DNA of 64,000 bases from Streptomyces hilarionis (GTDB taxonomy: Bacteria > Actinomycetota > Actinomycetes > Streptomycetales > Streptomycetaceae): contig NZ_JAHHIT010000042.1 of NCBI RefSeq assembly GCF_024539675.1, positions 41,938 to 105,937 of the forward strand, read 5' to 3'. Below are positions 8,561-18,253 of the stretch, one piece after another (the stretch's first letter is position 1; every line of letters begins with the position of its first letter). The notes below the pieces were generated by a model. That model was not told the origin of the DNA, ran no database searches, and worked only from the letters and a program-made list of their open reading frames with translations. The translations under genes were made by a program, and so were the position numbers.

Positions 8561-10687
8561 ATGACGACCGACTCCGACTCCTTCCCCCGCAGGCACGCCC
8601 GCACCCAGCGTTTCACCCTCGGCGCGCCGCGTTCGTTCACGGTGGCCCCCGACGGCTCCCGGGTCGTGTTCCTGCGGTCCGGCTCCGGCACGGACCGTTC
8701 GGGCGCGCTGTGGGTCCTCGATCCGGCCGACGGCGCCGAACGCCTCGCCGCGGACCCGGGCGCGCTGCTCGGCGGCGCCTCGGAGGACCTCTCGCCGCAG
8801 GAGCGGGCCCGCCGCGAACGCAGCCGCGAGGGCGGCGCCGGCATCGTCGGCTATGCCACCGACGAGGCCGTCGAGCTGGCGTCTTTCGCCTTGTCGGGGC
8901 GGCTTTTCACGGCCGGGCTGCGGACCGGGACGACCGCCGAACTGCCCGTCGCCGGGCCGGTCGTCGACCCCCGGCCCTCCCCCGACGGGCGGCTCGTCGC
9001 CTATGTCGCGGGCGGCGCGCTGCGGGTGGTGGGCGCCGGGGGCGAGGACGACCGGGTGGTGGCCGAGCCCGAATCGGAGACGGTTTCCTACGGATTGGCC
9101 GAGTTCATCGCGGCCGAGGAGATGGGTCGCGGGCGCGGCTTCTGGTGGTCTCCGGAGTCGGACCGGCTGCTGGTGGCGAGGGTGGACGACACGCCGGTGG
9201 AGCGGTGGTGGATCTCGGACCCGGCCCAGCCGAAACGTGACCCACAACACGTGCCCTATCCGGCTGCCGGGACGGCCAACGCGGAGGTGCGGCTGTTCGT
9301 GTTCGGGCTCGACGGGGTGCGCACGGAGGTCTCCTGGGACCGGTCGCGCTACCCGTATCTGGCGCGAGTGCACTGGTCAGGGGCGGGGGCGCCCCTGCTC
9401 CTGGTACAGGCGCGCGACCAGCGCAGTCAGCTGTTCCTGGCGGTCGACACCGAGACCGGGACGACCCGGATGGTGCATGCCGACGAAGATCGGATTTGGC
9501 TGGAACTTTTCCCCGGAGTGCCGTGCTGGAGCCCCTCCGGGCAGCTGGTCCGGATCGCGGACGAGGGCGGGGCGCGGGTGCTCGCGGTGGGCGAACGCCC
9601 GCTCACCGGAGCCCAGTTGCACGTGCGCGCGGTGCTCGACGTGACGGCCGACGACGTGCTGGTCGCGGCTTCGGCGGGCGAGGACGCGAGCGCGCCGGAA
9701 ATCGGCGAGGTGCACGTCTACCGGGTCAACGAGCTCGGCGTGGAGCGTCTCTCCCAGGAGCCCGGGGTGCACTCGGCGGTGCGCTCGGGCCCGGTGACCG
9801 TCCTGGTGTCGGCCACGCCGGACCGGCCGGGGAGCGTGGCGCGGGTGCTGCGCGAGGGAAAGCAGGCGACGACCGTCCGCTCCCGCGCGGAGGATCCCGG
9901 CCTGTCCCCCCGCGTGACGTTCCTCGAAGGGGGCGCACGACGCATCCCGTGCGCCGTGCTCATGCCGACGGACTACCGCGGTGACACCCCCCTGCCGGTC
10001 CTCATGGACCCCTACGGCGGGCCCCACGGACAACGGGTGCTCGCCGCGCACAACGCGCACCTGACCTCGCAGTGGTTCGCCGACCAGGGCTTCGCGGTGA
10101 TCGTCGCCGACGGCCGGGGAACTCCGGGCCGCTCCCCCGCGTGGGAGAAGGCGATCAAGGACGAGGTCGCCGCCGTCACCCTTCAGGACCAGGTGGACGC
10201 CCTGCACGCGCTCGCCGGACGCTTCCCGCTCGACCTGGGCCGGGTCGCCGTGCGCGGCTGGTCCTTCGGCGGCTACCTGGCCGCCCTCGCGGCGCTGCGC
10301 CGGCCCGACGTCTTCCACGCGGCGGTGGTCGGCGCCCCGGTCACCGACCTGCGCTTGTACGACACCCACTACCAGGAGCGCTACCTCGGCCACCCCGGAG
10401 AACACCCCGAGGTCTACCGGCGCAACTCGCTGATCGACGACGAGGGCCTGGTGGACGCCGTCGAGCCGGCCCGTCCGATGCTGATCGTCCACGGTCTGGC
10501 GGACGACAACGTGGTGGTCGCCCACTCGCTGCGGCTGTCCTCGGCGCTGCTGGCCGCCGGCCGGCCGCACGAGGTGCTGCCCCTGTCCGGGGTGACCCAC
10601 ATGACCCCGCAGGAACAGGTCGCCGAGAACCTCCTGCGCCTTCAGCTGGACTTCCTGCGCCGCTCCCTGGGACTCGCCCGGCCCTGA
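8561..10687 (+). CDS. S9 family prolyl oligopeptidase / dipeptidyl peptidase IV-like serine peptidase
   Basis: A 708-residue peptidase. The N-terminal two thirds (about 40-440) fit a DPP IV-type beta-propeller. The C-terminal alpha/beta hydrolase carries the nucleophile in GWSFGGYLAAL, the acid in HGLADDNVVV and the His in SGVTHMTP. EFIAAEEMGR resembles the double-Glu motif that recognises the substrate N-terminus in DPP IV. The ATG at 8561 follows GGTCGGGGG. No signal peptide is seen, so it is probably cytoplasmic. It stands next to two oligopeptide importers and may degrade imported peptides. A strong hairpin follows its stop. Confidence 0.9.
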   Translation: MTTDSDSFPRRHARTQRFTLGAPRSFTVAPDGSRVVFLRSGSGTDRSGALWVLDPADGAERLAADPGALLGGASEDLSPQERARRERSREGGAGIVGYATDEAVELASFALSGRLFTAGLRTGTTAELPVAGPVVDPRPSPDGRLVAYVAGGALRVVGAGGEDDRVVAEPESETVSYGLAEFIAAEEMGRGRGFWWSPESDRLLVARVDDTPVERWWISDPAQPKRDPQHVPYPAAGTANAEVRLFVFGLDGVRTEVSWDRSRYPYLARVHWSGAGAPLLLVQARDQRSQLFLAVDTETGTTRMVHADEDRIWLELFPGVPCWSPSGQLVRIADEGGARVLAVGERPLTGAQLHVRAVLDVTADDVLVAASAGEDASAPEIGEVHVYRVNELGVERLSQEPGVHSAVRSGPVTVLVSATPDRPGSVARVLREGKQATTVRSRAEDPGLSPRVTFLEGGARRIPCAVLMPTDYRGDTPLPVLMDPYGGPHGQRVLAAHNAHLTSQWFADQGFAVIVADGRGTPGRSPAWEKAIKDEVAAVTLQDQVDALHALAGRFPLDLGRVAVRGWSFGGYLAALAALRRPDVFHAAVVGAPVTDLRLYDTHYQERYLGHPGEHPEVYRRNSLIDDEGLVDAVEPARPMLIVHGLADDNVVVAHSLRLSSALLAAGRPHEVLPLSGVTHMTPQEQVAENLLRLQLDFLRRSLGLARP

Positions 10688-10694
10688 CACGGGC

Positions 10695-10729
10695 AACGGG
10701 CCGGGGCGCGTGATGCGCCCCGGCCCGTT
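10695..10729. terminator. Bidirectional terminator between peptidase and importer operon
   Basis: A perfect 15-bp stem (AACGGGCCGGGGCGC and complement) with a 5-base loop begins 7 bp after the peptidase stop. It can also end the first importer operon, which converges on it from 10850. No T-run follows. The remaining 120 bp up to 10849 show no gene or clear motif. Confidence 0.75.
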
Positions 10730-10849
10730 CACGGCACCCGCACGGCCGTACGCTGTCCAGCCTGACGCGTCCGTATATCGGAACAGGGTCGTCCAAGTTG
10801 CCTGTGTGTTAACGCGGTTGCGGGGCGAAAGCACAGGTGCGCGGGCCCG

Positions 10850-11890
10850 TCAGCCCTTCGGCTCCTCCGGCGGGACCACCTGTTTCTCCTCGGCGAAATG
10901 GCAGGCCGAGGCGTGCGCCTCGGGGCCGGTGGCGTGGCTGAACCGCGCCGGGACGGCCAGCGTCGGCACCTCCAGCGCACAGCGCTCCTGCGCCTTCCAG
11001 CAGCGGGTGCGGAAGCGGCAGCCGGAGGGGATGTTCGTCGGGGACGGCACGTCGCCCGTGAGGATGATCCGCTCCCGGTGCTCGCGCGCCCGCGGGTCGG
11101 GCAGCGGGACCGCGGACAGCAGGGCCTGGGTGTAGGGGTGCGTGGGGTGGTCGTAGATCTCCGCGTCGCGGCCGATCTCGACGATCCGGCCGAGGTACAT
11201 CACCCCGACCCGGTCCGAGATGTGCCGGACGATCGACAGGTCGTGCGCGATGAACAGGTAGGACAGGTCGAACTCGCTCTGTAGCCGGTCCATCAGGTTG
11301 ATGACCTGCGCCTGGACCGACACGTCCAGCGCGGACACCGGCTCGTCGGCGACGATGACCTCCGGGCGCAGGGCCAGCCCGCGCGCGATGCCGATGCGCT
11401 GGCGCTGGCCGCCGGAGAACTGGTGCGGATAGCGGTTGATGTACTCGGGGTTGAGCCCGACGACGTCCAGCAGGTCCTGGACCTTGCGACGCCGGTCGCC
11501 CTTGGGCGCCACCTCGGGATGGATCTCGTACGGCTCCCCGATGATGTCGCCGACCGTCATCCGCGGGTTGAGCGAGGTGTACGGGTCCTGGAACACCATC
11601 TGGATGTTGCGCCGGACGGCCTTCAGGGCCCGCCCCGACAGCCTGGTGACGTCCTCGCCCTTGTAGCGGATCTGCCCCTGCGTCGGCCGCTCCAGGTTGA
11701 CCAGCATCTTGGCGACGGTCGACTTGCCGCAGCCGGACTCCCCCACGATGCCCAGGGTCTCGCCCCGGGAGAGCGTGAAGTCCACGCCGTCGACGGCCTT
11801 CACCGAGCCGACGTGTTTGCGGAAGACGATCCCCCGTGTCAGCGGGTAGTGCTTGTGCAGCCCGCTGATCTCCAGAATCGGCTCAGCCAT
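10850..11890 (-). CDS. Oligopeptide ABC importer ATPase, OppF-like (operon 1)
   Basis: A 346-residue ATPase with Walker [10 protein letters not shown] (about residue 45), signature [15 protein letters not shown] and Walker [13 protein letters not shown]. The C-terminal oligopeptide-transporter extension contains the cysteines of [15 protein letters not shown], typical of OppF/DppF and able to bind an Fe-S cluster in some homologues. It energises peptide uptake with the OppD-like partner, whose stop it overlaps by 8 bp. It is the last gene of the five-gene operon 16522-10850 and is closely similar to the ATPase at 18254-19402. Confidence 0.94.
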   Translation of the reverse strand: MAEPILEISGLHKHYPLTRGIVFRKHVGSVKAVDGVDFTLSRGETLGIVGESGCGKSTVAKMLVNLERPTQGQIRYKGEDVTRLSGRALKAVRRNIQMVFQDPYTSLNPRMTVGDIIGEPYEIHPEVAPKGDRRRKVQDLLDVVGLNPEYINRYPHQFSGGQRQRIGIARGLALRPEVIVADEPVSALDVSVQAQVINLMDRLQSEFDLSYLFIAHDLSIVRHISDRVGVMYLGRIVEIGRDAEIYDHPTHPYTQALLSAVPLPDPRAREHRERIILTGDVPSPTNIPSGCRFRTRCWKAQERCALEVPTLAVPARFSHATGPEAHASACHFAEEKQVVPPEEPKG

Positions 11891-12941
11891 GCAGGCACTC
11901 CCTCCAGAAGTGGCACGCGCTCGTGCGGTCGGGGGCGGCTCCGGCGCCGCCGACGACCGTCCCGGCGACCCCCGCGGCCCCGGTGACCCCCGCGGGCCCC
12001 GCGGCCCCGGAGACCCCGGTGACCTCGTACAGCGGCGGCACGTCCGCGCGGCACACGTCCTGGGCCATCGGGCAGCGCGGATGGAAGGCGCAGCCCGGCG
12101 GGATGTTCATCAGGTTGGGCGGCAGGCCCTTGATGGCGTAGAGCTCCTGGCCCTTCTGGTCCAGGCGCGGGATCGAGTCGAGCAGGCCGCGGGTGTACGG
12201 GTGGGCCGGGGCCTTGTAGATGTCGTGGACCGGGGCGGACTCCACGATCCGGCCCGCGTACATCACGGCGATGCGGTCGGCGACGTCCGCGACCACGCCC
12301 AGGTCGTGGGTGATGAGGATCAGGCCCATGTGGTACTCGCGCTGAAGTTCCGCGAGCAGGTCCATGACCTGGGCCTGGACCGTGACGTCCAGGGCCGTGG
12401 TGGGCTCGTCGGCGATGATGAGCGCCGGTTCCAGGGCCATCGCCATCGCGATCATGATGCGCTGGCGCATGCCGCCGGAGAACTGGTGCGGGTAGTCCCG
12501 GACGCGTTCGCGGGCGGCCGGGATCCGGACCCGGTCCATCAGCTCGACGGCCTTGGCGCGCGCGTCCTTCCTCGACATGCCGCGGTGCACGACGAACATC
12601 TCGCCGAGCTGGTCGCCGACCGACAGCACGGGGTTCAGGGACGACAGGGCGTCCTGGAAGATCATCGCCATCTCGGCCCCGCGGACCTTGCGGCGCTCCT
12701 CCTCCTTGAGGGTGAGCAGATCCCGGCCCCGGAAGACGATCTCGCCGGCGGTGATGCGGCCGGGCGGCATGTCGAGGATGCCCATGATCGCCTGGGCGGT
12801 GACGGACTTGCCGGAGCCGGACTCGCCGAGCACGGCGAGGGTCTCGCCCGCGTCCACGCCGTAGCTGACGCCGTTGACGGCCCGGGCGATCCCGTCCCGG
12901 GTGCGGAACTCCACGTGCAGATCACGCACTTCGAGCAGCAT
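11883..12941 (-). CDS. Oligopeptide ABC importer ATPase, OppD-like (operon 1)
   Basis: A 352-residue ATPase: Walker [13 protein letters not shown] (about residue 39), signature [17 protein letters not shown], Walker [13 protein letters not shown] and a C-terminal Opp extension with a [14 protein letters not shown] cysteine motif. Near residue 320 there is a short Ala/Gly/Val-rich insertion ([17 protein letters not shown]) that the paralogue at 19395 lacks. It begins 7 bp after the permease gene and overlaps the OppF-like gene. It forms the asymmetric ATPase pair of the importer. Confidence 0.94.
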   Translation of the reverse strand: MLLEVRDLHVEFRTRDGIARAVNGVSYGVDAGETLAVLGESGSGKSVTAQAIMGILDMPPGRITAGEIVFRGRDLLTLKEEERRKVRGAEMAMIFQDALSSLNPVLSVGDQLGEMFVVHRGMSRKDARAKAVELMDRVRIPAARERVRDYPHQFSGGMRQRIMIAMAMALEPALIIADEPTTALDVTVQAQVMDLLAELQREYHMGLILITHDLGVVADVADRIAVMYAGRIVESAPVHDIYKAPAHPYTRGLLDSIPRLDQKGQELYAIKGLPPNLMNIPPGCAFHPRCPMAQDVCRADVPPLYEVTGVSGAAGPAGVTGAAGVAGTVVGGAGAAPDRTSACHFWRECLHG

Positions 12942-12948
12942 CCGCGCG

Positions 12949-13968
12949 TCACCTCAGCTTCGGGTCGAGGGCGTCGCGGACCGCGTCGCCGAGCATGATG
13001 AACGCCAGGACCGTCAGGGCCAGGGCGCCCGAGGGCCACAGCAGGGCGTGCGGGGCGTTGCGGATGTAGGGGGAGGCGGCGGAGATGTCGATGCCCCAGG
13101 ACACGGTGGGCGGCTTCAGCCCGACGCCCAGGTAGGACAGGGTCGCCTCCAGCGAGATGTACGTGCCGAGCGCGATGGTCGCCACGACGATGACGGGGGC
13201 GACCGCGTTCGGGGTGATGTGCCGCAGCAGGAGGCGGGAGTTGGAGGCGCCCAGGGCGCGGGCGGCCTGGACGTAGTCGTTCTGCTTGGCGGTGATCACC
13301 GAGCCGCGGGCGATGCGGGAGATCTGCGGCCAGCCGAGCAGCACCATGAAGCCGATGACGGGCCAGACCGTGTTGCTGGTCACCACGGACAGCAGGACCA
13401 GGCCGCCCAGGACCACCGGGATGGCGAAGAAGATGTCGGTGATCCGCGACAGCACCGAGTCCCCGGCCCCGCCGAAGAACCCGGCGAGACCGCCCAGCAC
13501 GCCGCCGAGCAGGGCCACGCCGAGCGTGGCCAGCACGCCGACCGTGACGGACGTGCGGGCGCCGTAGACGACGCGGGTGTAGACGTCGCAGCCCTGGCCG
13601 TCGAAGCCGAACGGGTGGCCGGGCTGGGAGCCCTCCTGGGCCTTGGCGAGGTCGCACTTGAGGGGGCTCAGCCAGGTGATGGAACCGGGCCACAGGGAGA
13701 TGAAGACCAGGAAGAGGATGACCAGGCCCGAGATGATGAAGACCGGGTTGCGGCGCAGGTCGCGCCAGGCGTCGGACCACAGCGAGCGGGCCCGCTCGCC
13801 CGACGCCCCCTCCACGTCGCCCGGCGGTCCGCCCGGGGCCCGCTCCAGGGTCTCCCCCTCCGCCGTGGCCAGGTCCATCGTCCCGCCCATGCCGGTGTCG
13901 GCGATGGCGCCGTCCTCGGGGGTGCGGCCCGCGCCCGGCAGGTGGTGCTCCGGCGTCGGCTCAGGCAT
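12949..13968 (-). CDS. Oligopeptide ABC importer permease, OppC-like (operon 1)
   Basis: A 339-residue inner-membrane permease of the BPD_transp_1 family with six membrane helices. The first (VFIISGLVILFLVFISLWPG) is followed by the extracytoplasmic loop typical of OppC, and the EAA loop lies around RALGASNSRLLLRHITPN. About 70 hydrophilic residues precede the first helix, longer than in many OppC proteins. Its ATG overlaps the end of the oppB-like gene by 8 bp. Confidence 0.94.
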   Translation of the reverse strand: MPEPTPEHHLPGAGRTPEDGAIADTGMGGTMDLATAEGETLERAPGGPPGDVEGASGERARSLWSDAWRDLRRNPVFIISGLVILFLVFISLWPGSITWLSPLKCDLAKAQEGSQPGHPFGFDGQGCDVYTRVVYGARTSVTVGVLATLGVALLGGVLGGLAGFFGGAGDSVLSRITDIFFAIPVVLGGLVLLSVVTSNTVWPVIGFMVLLGWPQISRIARGSVITAKQNDYVQAARALGASNSRLLLRHITPNAVAPVIVVATIALGTYISLEATLSYLGVGLKPPTVSWGIDISAASPYIRNAPHALLWPSGALALTVLAFIMLGDAVRDALDPKLR

Positions 13969-14884
13969 AGCGGATCCTCGGGTCGAGTACGGCGTACAGG
14001 AGGTCGACGAGCAGGTTCGCCACCAGGAAGACCAGGACGAGGACCGTCACGAAGCCGACGACGGTCTGGGTGTTCTGGCGGAGGATGCCCTGGTAGAGCT
14101 GGAAGCCGACGCCGTGGATGTTGAAGATGCGCTCCGTGACGATCGCGCCGCCCATCAGCGCGCCGATGTCGGTCCCGATGAAGGTGACCACGGGGATGAG
14201 GGAGTTGCGCAGCAGGTGCCGGGTGACGACCCGGTGCCGGGGCAGCCCCTTGGCGACGGCCGTGCGGACGTAGTCGGACCGTTTGTTCTCCGCGATGGAG
14301 GTGCGGGTCAGCCGGGTGACGTACGCCAGGGAGACCGAGGCCAGCACCAGGCCCGGCACGATCAGCTCGCCGAAGGTCGCGTCGGTGGAGACCGACGGCT
14401 TGATCCAGCCCCATTCGACGCCGAGCAGCAGTTGCAGCAGCAGGCCGGTGACGAAGGTGGGGACGGAGATCACCACGAGGGTGAGCAGCAGCACCCCGGT
14501 GTCGACGGGCCGGCCCCGGTGCAGGCCCGTCACGACGCCCAGGGCGATGCCGATGACGATCTCGAAGAGGATCGCGACGATCGTCAGCCGGATGGTGACG
14601 GGGAACGCCGACGCCATCAGCTCGGTGACCGGCTGACCGTTGAACGCCGTACCGAAGTCGCCGGTGAAGACGTTCCCCATGTAGGTCAGGTACTGCTGCC
14701 AGACCGGCTTGTCGAGGCCGAACTCCTTCTTGAGCTGGGCGGCGGTGGCCGGGTCGCACTGCCGGTCGCCGCACAGGCCGGCGATGGGATCGCCCATCAC
14801 GTTCACCATCAGGAAGATCAGCAGCGTGGCCCCGATGAACACCGGGATCATCTGGAGCAGACGCCGGATCACATACCGGCCCAT
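13961..14884 (-). CDS. Oligopeptide ABC importer permease, OppB-like (operon 1)
   Basis: A 307-residue permease beginning MGRYVIRRLLQMIPVFIGAT, the classic OppB/DppB start, with six membrane helices and an EAA loop at VAKGLPRHRVVTRHLLRNSL. It pairs with the OppC-like protein to form the pore. It starts 6 bp after the substrate-binding gene. The closest relative in the window is the OppB-like protein at 21393-22319. Confidence 0.94.
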   Translation of the reverse strand: MGRYVIRRLLQMIPVFIGATLLIFLMVNVMGDPIAGLCGDRQCDPATAAQLKKEFGLDKPVWQQYLTYMGNVFTGDFGTAFNGQPVTELMASAFPVTIRLTIVAILFEIVIGIALGVVTGLHRGRPVDTGVLLLTLVVISVPTFVTGLLLQLLLGVEWGWIKPSVSTDATFGELIVPGLVLASVSLAYVTRLTRTSIAENKRSDYVRTAVAKGLPRHRVVTRHLLRNSLIPVVTFIGTDIGALMGGAIVTERIFNIHGVGFQLYQGILRQNTQTVVGFVTVLVLVFLVANLLVDLLYAVLDPRIRYA

Positions 14885-14890
14885 GGCGGG

Positions 14891-16522
14891 TCAGCCGACC
14901 TTGATCTCGTTGTAGACGGGGACGGAGAACGGGTTGAGCTTGACGTCGGAGAGCCGCTCGGAGTAGCCGGCGCTGCCGTTCTGGTACCACAGCGGGATGG
15001 CGGCCATGTTGTCGCGGACGACCTCCTCGGCCTGCTGGAAGGTCTGGACGGCCTTGGCGGTGTCGGTCTCGGTGTTGGCCTGGTTGACGAGCGAGTCGAA
15101 CTGCTTGTTGGACCACTTGCCGTCGTTGGAGGAGGCGTTGGTGTAGTAGAGCGGCTGGAGGAAGTTCTGGATGAGGGGGTAGTCCATCTGCCACCCCGCC
15201 CGGAACGGGCCGCTCATCTTGCGCTCGCCGATCTGGGTGCGGAAGTCGGCGAAGGTGCCGACCGGGTTGCCGACGCAGGCCTTGTCGTTGTCGAGGGCGT
15301 TGTTGATCGAGTTGCAGACGGCGTCGACCCACTGCTTGTGGGAACCGGTGTCCGCGTTGTACGTGATCTTGACCTGGCCGCCGGGGAGGCCGCCGCCCTC
15401 CTTGATGAGCTGCTTCGCCGCCGCGGGGTCGTAGTCGCAGGCGTCCCCGCAGAGCCCCTCCTTGAAGCCGCCCTCCTTGCCGAGCACCGGGGAGGTCCAG
15501 TCGGTGGCGGGGGTGCGGGTCTTCTGGAAGATCGTCTGGGTGATCTGGTCGCGGTCGATGGCGCGGGACAGGCCGGTGCGGACCTTCGCCGAGCCGGCGG
15601 TGTTCCACTTCGGGTCGTAGAACGGGAAGGCGAGGGTCTGGATGATGCCGGCCGGGGTGTTGAGGTAGCGGTCGCCGAGGTCGGCCTTGACGTTCTTGAG
15701 CTGGGCCGCGGGCACGTCGTCGACCAGGTCGAGGTTGCCGGCCAGCAGGTCGGTGTAGGCGGTGTTGTTGTCGGTGTAGACCTTCAGGGTCACGCCGCCG
15801 TTCTGCGCCTTGTCGTCGCCCGGGTAGCCGTCCCACTTCTTCAGGGCCATCTGGGAGCCCTTGGTGTACGAGTCGATCGTGTAGGGACCGTTGCCGACGG
15901 GCTTCTTCAGCCAGCCGGCGTGGTCGCTGAAGAAGGCCTGCGGCAGCGGGGCGAACGCGGGGTAGCCCAGCGTGTCGGGGAAGGTGGAGAACTTCTGGGT
16001 GAGCTTGACGGTGAAGGTCTTGTCGTTGACGACCTTCAGGCCGGAGAGGGTGTCGGCGCTCTGCGTGCCCGAGTCGGGGTGCACCTGGGCGTAACCGTCG
16101 ATGTACTGGAAGAAGTAGGCGTTCTTCTGGTTGTTCTTCAGGCTCGCGCCGTAGTTCCAGGCGTCGACGAAGGACTTCGCCGTGACCTTCTCGCCGTTGC
16201 TGAACGTCCAGCCGTCCTTGACGGTGATGGTGAAGTTCTGGGAGTCCGTGGTGTCGATCTTCTGGGCCAGCATGTCCTCGGCCGCGCCGGTCTCCGGGTT
16301 GTACTTCTTCAGGCTGCGGAAGATCATGTCGAGGACCTTGCCGCCCTGCACCTCATTGGTGTTGGCCGGCTCCAGCGGGTTCTGCGGGTCGCCCCAGGAG
16401 GAGCTGAGCACCGCGCCGCCGTCGCTGCTCCCGCTGTCGCTCCCCCCGCTCCCGCAGGCCGTCGCCGTGAGCGCTGCCGCCGTCGCCACTGCGGCCCACC
16501 TGGCGTGCGTGGCTCCACGCAT
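14891..16522 (-). CDS. Oligopeptide-binding lipoprotein, OppA-like (operon 1)
   Basis: A 543-residue extracytoplasmic solute-binding protein of family 5. The lipoprotein signal ends in LTATAC with the lipidated Cys at residue 23 and a Gly/Ser linker after it. Family motifs include GDPQNPLEPANTNE, WTFSNGEKVTAKSFVDAWNY and GNGPYTIDSY. The ATG at 16522 follows GAGGAGG, which settles the start. It captures peptides for the two permeases encoded downstream. It is the first gene of operon 1; its paralogue is at 22472-24088. Confidence 0.93.
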   Translation of the reverse strand: MRGATHARWAAVATAAALTATACGSGGSDSGSSDGGAVLSSSWGDPQNPLEPANTNEVQGGKVLDMIFRSLKKYNPETGAAEDMLAQKIDTTDSQNFTITVKDGWTFSNGEKVTAKSFVDAWNYGASLKNNQKNAYFFQYIDGYAQVHPDSGTQSADTLSGLKVVNDKTFTVKLTQKFSTFPDTLGYPAFAPLPQAFFSDHAGWLKKPVGNGPYTIDSYTKGSQMALKKWDGYPGDDKAQNGGVTLKVYTDNNTAYTDLLAGNLDLVDDVPAAQLKNVKADLGDRYLNTPAGIIQTLAFPFYDPKWNTAGSAKVRTGLSRAIDRDQITQTIFQKTRTPATDWTSPVLGKEGGFKEGLCGDACDYDPAAAKQLIKEGGGLPGGQVKITYNADTGSHKQWVDAVCNSINNALDNDKACVGNPVGTFADFRTQIGERKMSGPFRAGWQMDYPLIQNFLQPLYYTNASSNDGKWSNKQFDSLVNQANTETDTAKAVQTFQQAEEVVRDNMAAIPLWYQNGSAGYSERLSDVKLNPFSVPVYNEIKVG

Positions 16523-16816
16523 GGATGCCTCCTCGTTGACCGCGCGCCTGTCCTGAGCGACGGAGTGCCGCCGGCGCCGGGAATCTGATCCTTTGCCAGT
16601 CAATATCCGCACATCGCATCGGTGACGCACCCTCACCACACCCGTACGGGTTGTGTCGGCGCCGGGAGGACGGTCGCCGCACGACCCGGCTGAGCCGTTC
16701 GGGTGGCGGCGGGCGCACGCGCGCAACCGGGGCAGGCAGGGGGGAGGACCGGAGGAACGCGGACGTCCCGTGCCTTCGCGGCACGGGACGTCCGGGAGCG
16801 GTTCGGCGGGGACGGG
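16523..16816. other. Intergenic region before importer operon 1
   Basis: This 294-bp region holds the leader of the first importer operon and the terminator of the Xre gene at its far end. No further ORF with coding bias is seen. A TTGACT hexamer occurs on the minus strand about 80 bp before the start, but it has no convincing -10 partner at normal spacing. Confidence 0.4.
16761..16793 (-). terminator. Hairpin terminator after the Xre regulator gene
   Basis: A 14-bp perfect stem (GGACGTCCCGTGCC and complement) with the loop TTCGC lies 24 bp after the stop at 16817. It insulates importer operon 1 from the regulator gene upstream. Confidence 0.75.
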
Positions 16817-17116
16817 TCAGCGGGGCGGCGCCTTGAAGACCACGTGGACCGCGCCGTGCGGCGAGAGCGAGATCAGCAGGTTCGACGACAGGGCCGCCGC
16901 CAGTCGCTCCAGCAACGGCAGCGTGGGAACCCCGCGGCCGTGCTCCAGCCGCGACAGCGCCCCCTGGCTCATGCCCGCCTGCGCCGCGAGGCGCTCCTGG
17001 GTCAGCCCCAGTTCCAGGCGCCGGGCCCGTACGGCCGCCCCGAAGGGCCTTCCGAGCCACTCGCCCTGCACCGGGTCGCCGGCTCCGGCCCTTCTGCGAT
17101 GCGTCACAGCCAACAC
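16817..17116 (-). CDS. Xre-family helix-turn-helix regulator
   Basis: A protein of about 99 residues. The HTH_3 domain spans roughly 25-85, with LTQERLAAQAGMSQGALSRL as the helix-turn-helix. There is no extra sensory domain. The GTG at 17116 has a GGGGAG ribosome-binding site nine bases upstream and is preferred; the frame extends to another GTG at 17161. It is transcribed away from the secreted-protein gene at 17643 and lies between the two importer operons. It may control one of these neighbours, but no operator was identified. Confidence 0.75.
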   Translation of the reverse strand: MLAVTHRRRAGAGDPVQGEWLGRPFGAAVRARRLELGLTQERLAAQAGMSQGALSRLEHGRGVPTLPLLERLAAALSSNLLISLSPHGAVHVVFKAPPR

Positions 17117-17642
17117 TTCGTCACTCTCCCCGTTCGTCACAGCCGTCGGCGCCCCGCGCACGCCGGGAGGGGTCCACGAGACGCTCTGCCGATCAGGACC
17201 CGCGCCGGCCCACGGGCGGTTCCGGGCTTGGGGAAGACTTGAGGGGGGCCTGTCATACCGCGCGCCGCATGGCGTTCCCCGATGAGACCTTCCTCACGAC
17301 ATGCCGCCGAAGTGATGGTGACGTACCGCGCAGAAGCGCCGAATCGCACGTGCCGGCGCCCTTGCGGGTTCCCGTCTGCACGCTTTGCCCGGCAGCGGTC
17401 ACGGGTGTCAATGGCCCTCGCCCCGCGGGCCGGGCGGGCCGGTCCGGCCGGCCGGTTGTGCGCGGCCGGAACACTGCCGATCCTGGCGTCGCGCTTCGGT
17501 GATCACCCGCCCGGCCGCCCTCCGCGGCAGGCCGGCGGGGATCCTCACGGGGGTTCTGGTGAGTACGTCGAGACCGCCTGGAGCGCGCACAGGCAGCCCG
17601 GTGCGAGCCGGCTGCCGACTTACTCACTCGAAGGGAAAGTAC
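17117..17642. other. Divergent intergenic region between Xre regulator and secreted protein
   Basis: About 525 bp without a supportable gene. It must contain the divergent promoters of the Xre regulator and the secreted protein. A 7-bp inverted pair (GTGAGTA at 17559, TACTCAC at 17621) could fold in the leader of the secreted protein, but it is weak. Frames reading through this region lack a plausible start or conserved motif. Confidence 0.4.
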
Positions 17643-18182
17643 GTGCGGAAGATCGCAAGTACCCTGATCACCACCGCCGTCGTCGCCGGCGGCATCGTGG
17701 GCGGCGTGGCCGCGCCCGCCTCGGCCGCGTGCGCGCCGAACCCGGGAACCGGCTACCACATCACCAACAAGTCCACGGTGAGCAAGCCGACCAACCTGCA
17801 CAGCGACTGGATGTACGACAACCTCGGCGGCAACCTCACCTACAACCACTCGGCGACCGCCACGGTGAGCGCCAGCGGCACCGCGGGCGTCGAGGCCGAG
17901 GCCGGGGTCATCTTCGCCAAGGCGAGCACGTCGTTCAGCGTGACCGTCGGCAAGTCGTGGTCGAAGTCCAACAGCTGGACCTACTCGATTCCGGCGAAGA
18001 ACAAGGCGGGCAAGACCAAGGTCCGCATGACGATGTTCCACGAGTCCAAGAAGTTCAAGGCCACGAAGTTCACGTACTACTACGACGGCCACTGCAAGTA
18101 CCACGAGAGCACGAAGTGGGCGAAGTGGTTCACCGCCCCGGTGAAGAAGAACGCCAACGTCTGGGGCCTGGAGTGGAAGTAG
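17643..18182 (+). CDS. Secreted beta-rich protein of unknown function
   Basis: A 179-residue protein with a clear Sec signal peptide (VRKIASTLITTAVVAGG...) and signal peptidase I site at APASA-AC. The mature part of about 150 residues is rich in Ser, Thr, Lys and Tyr and has only two cysteines (ACAPN at its N-terminus and GHCKYH near the C-terminus), which could form a disulfide. The middle (SATATVSASGTAGVEAEAG, then STSFSVTVGKSWSKSNSW) alternates small polar and hydrophobic residues, suggesting amphipathic beta-hairpins like those of aerolysin-type pore formers. That is an inference from pattern only. The GTG at 17643 follows GAAGGGAAAG. It forms a single-gene unit with a terminator. Confidence 0.7.
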   Translation: MRKIASTLITTAVVAGGIVGGVAAPASAACAPNPGTGYHITNKSTVSKPTNLHSDWMYDNLGGNLTYNHSATATVSASGTAGVEAEAGVIFAKASTSFSVTVGKSWSKSNSWTYSIPAKNKAGKTKVRMTMFHESKKFKATKFTYYYDGHCKYHESTKWAKWFTAPVKKNANVWGLEWK

Positions 18183-18189
18183 CGTGACG

Positions 18190-18224
18190 AGAGCGGCCCG
18201 CCGGGAGTCCCGGCGGGCCGCTCT
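18190..18224. terminator. Bidirectional terminator between secreted protein and importer operon 2
   Basis: A perfect 16-bp stem (AGAGCGGCCCGCCGGG and complement) with the loop AGT lies 7 bp after the secreted-protein stop and 29 bp after the stop of the converging importer ATPase gene. It can serve both. Confidence 0.8.
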
Positions 18225-18253
18225 GGTGTGCGCGGGCGCGTCGGCCCGGCGGG

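Noticed and set aside
13643..16588. 981-codon plus-strand frame across the first importer operon
   Set aside because: It runs antisense to oppA, oppB and oppC-like genes, whose motifs are unmistakable; the antisense product has no recognisable feature.
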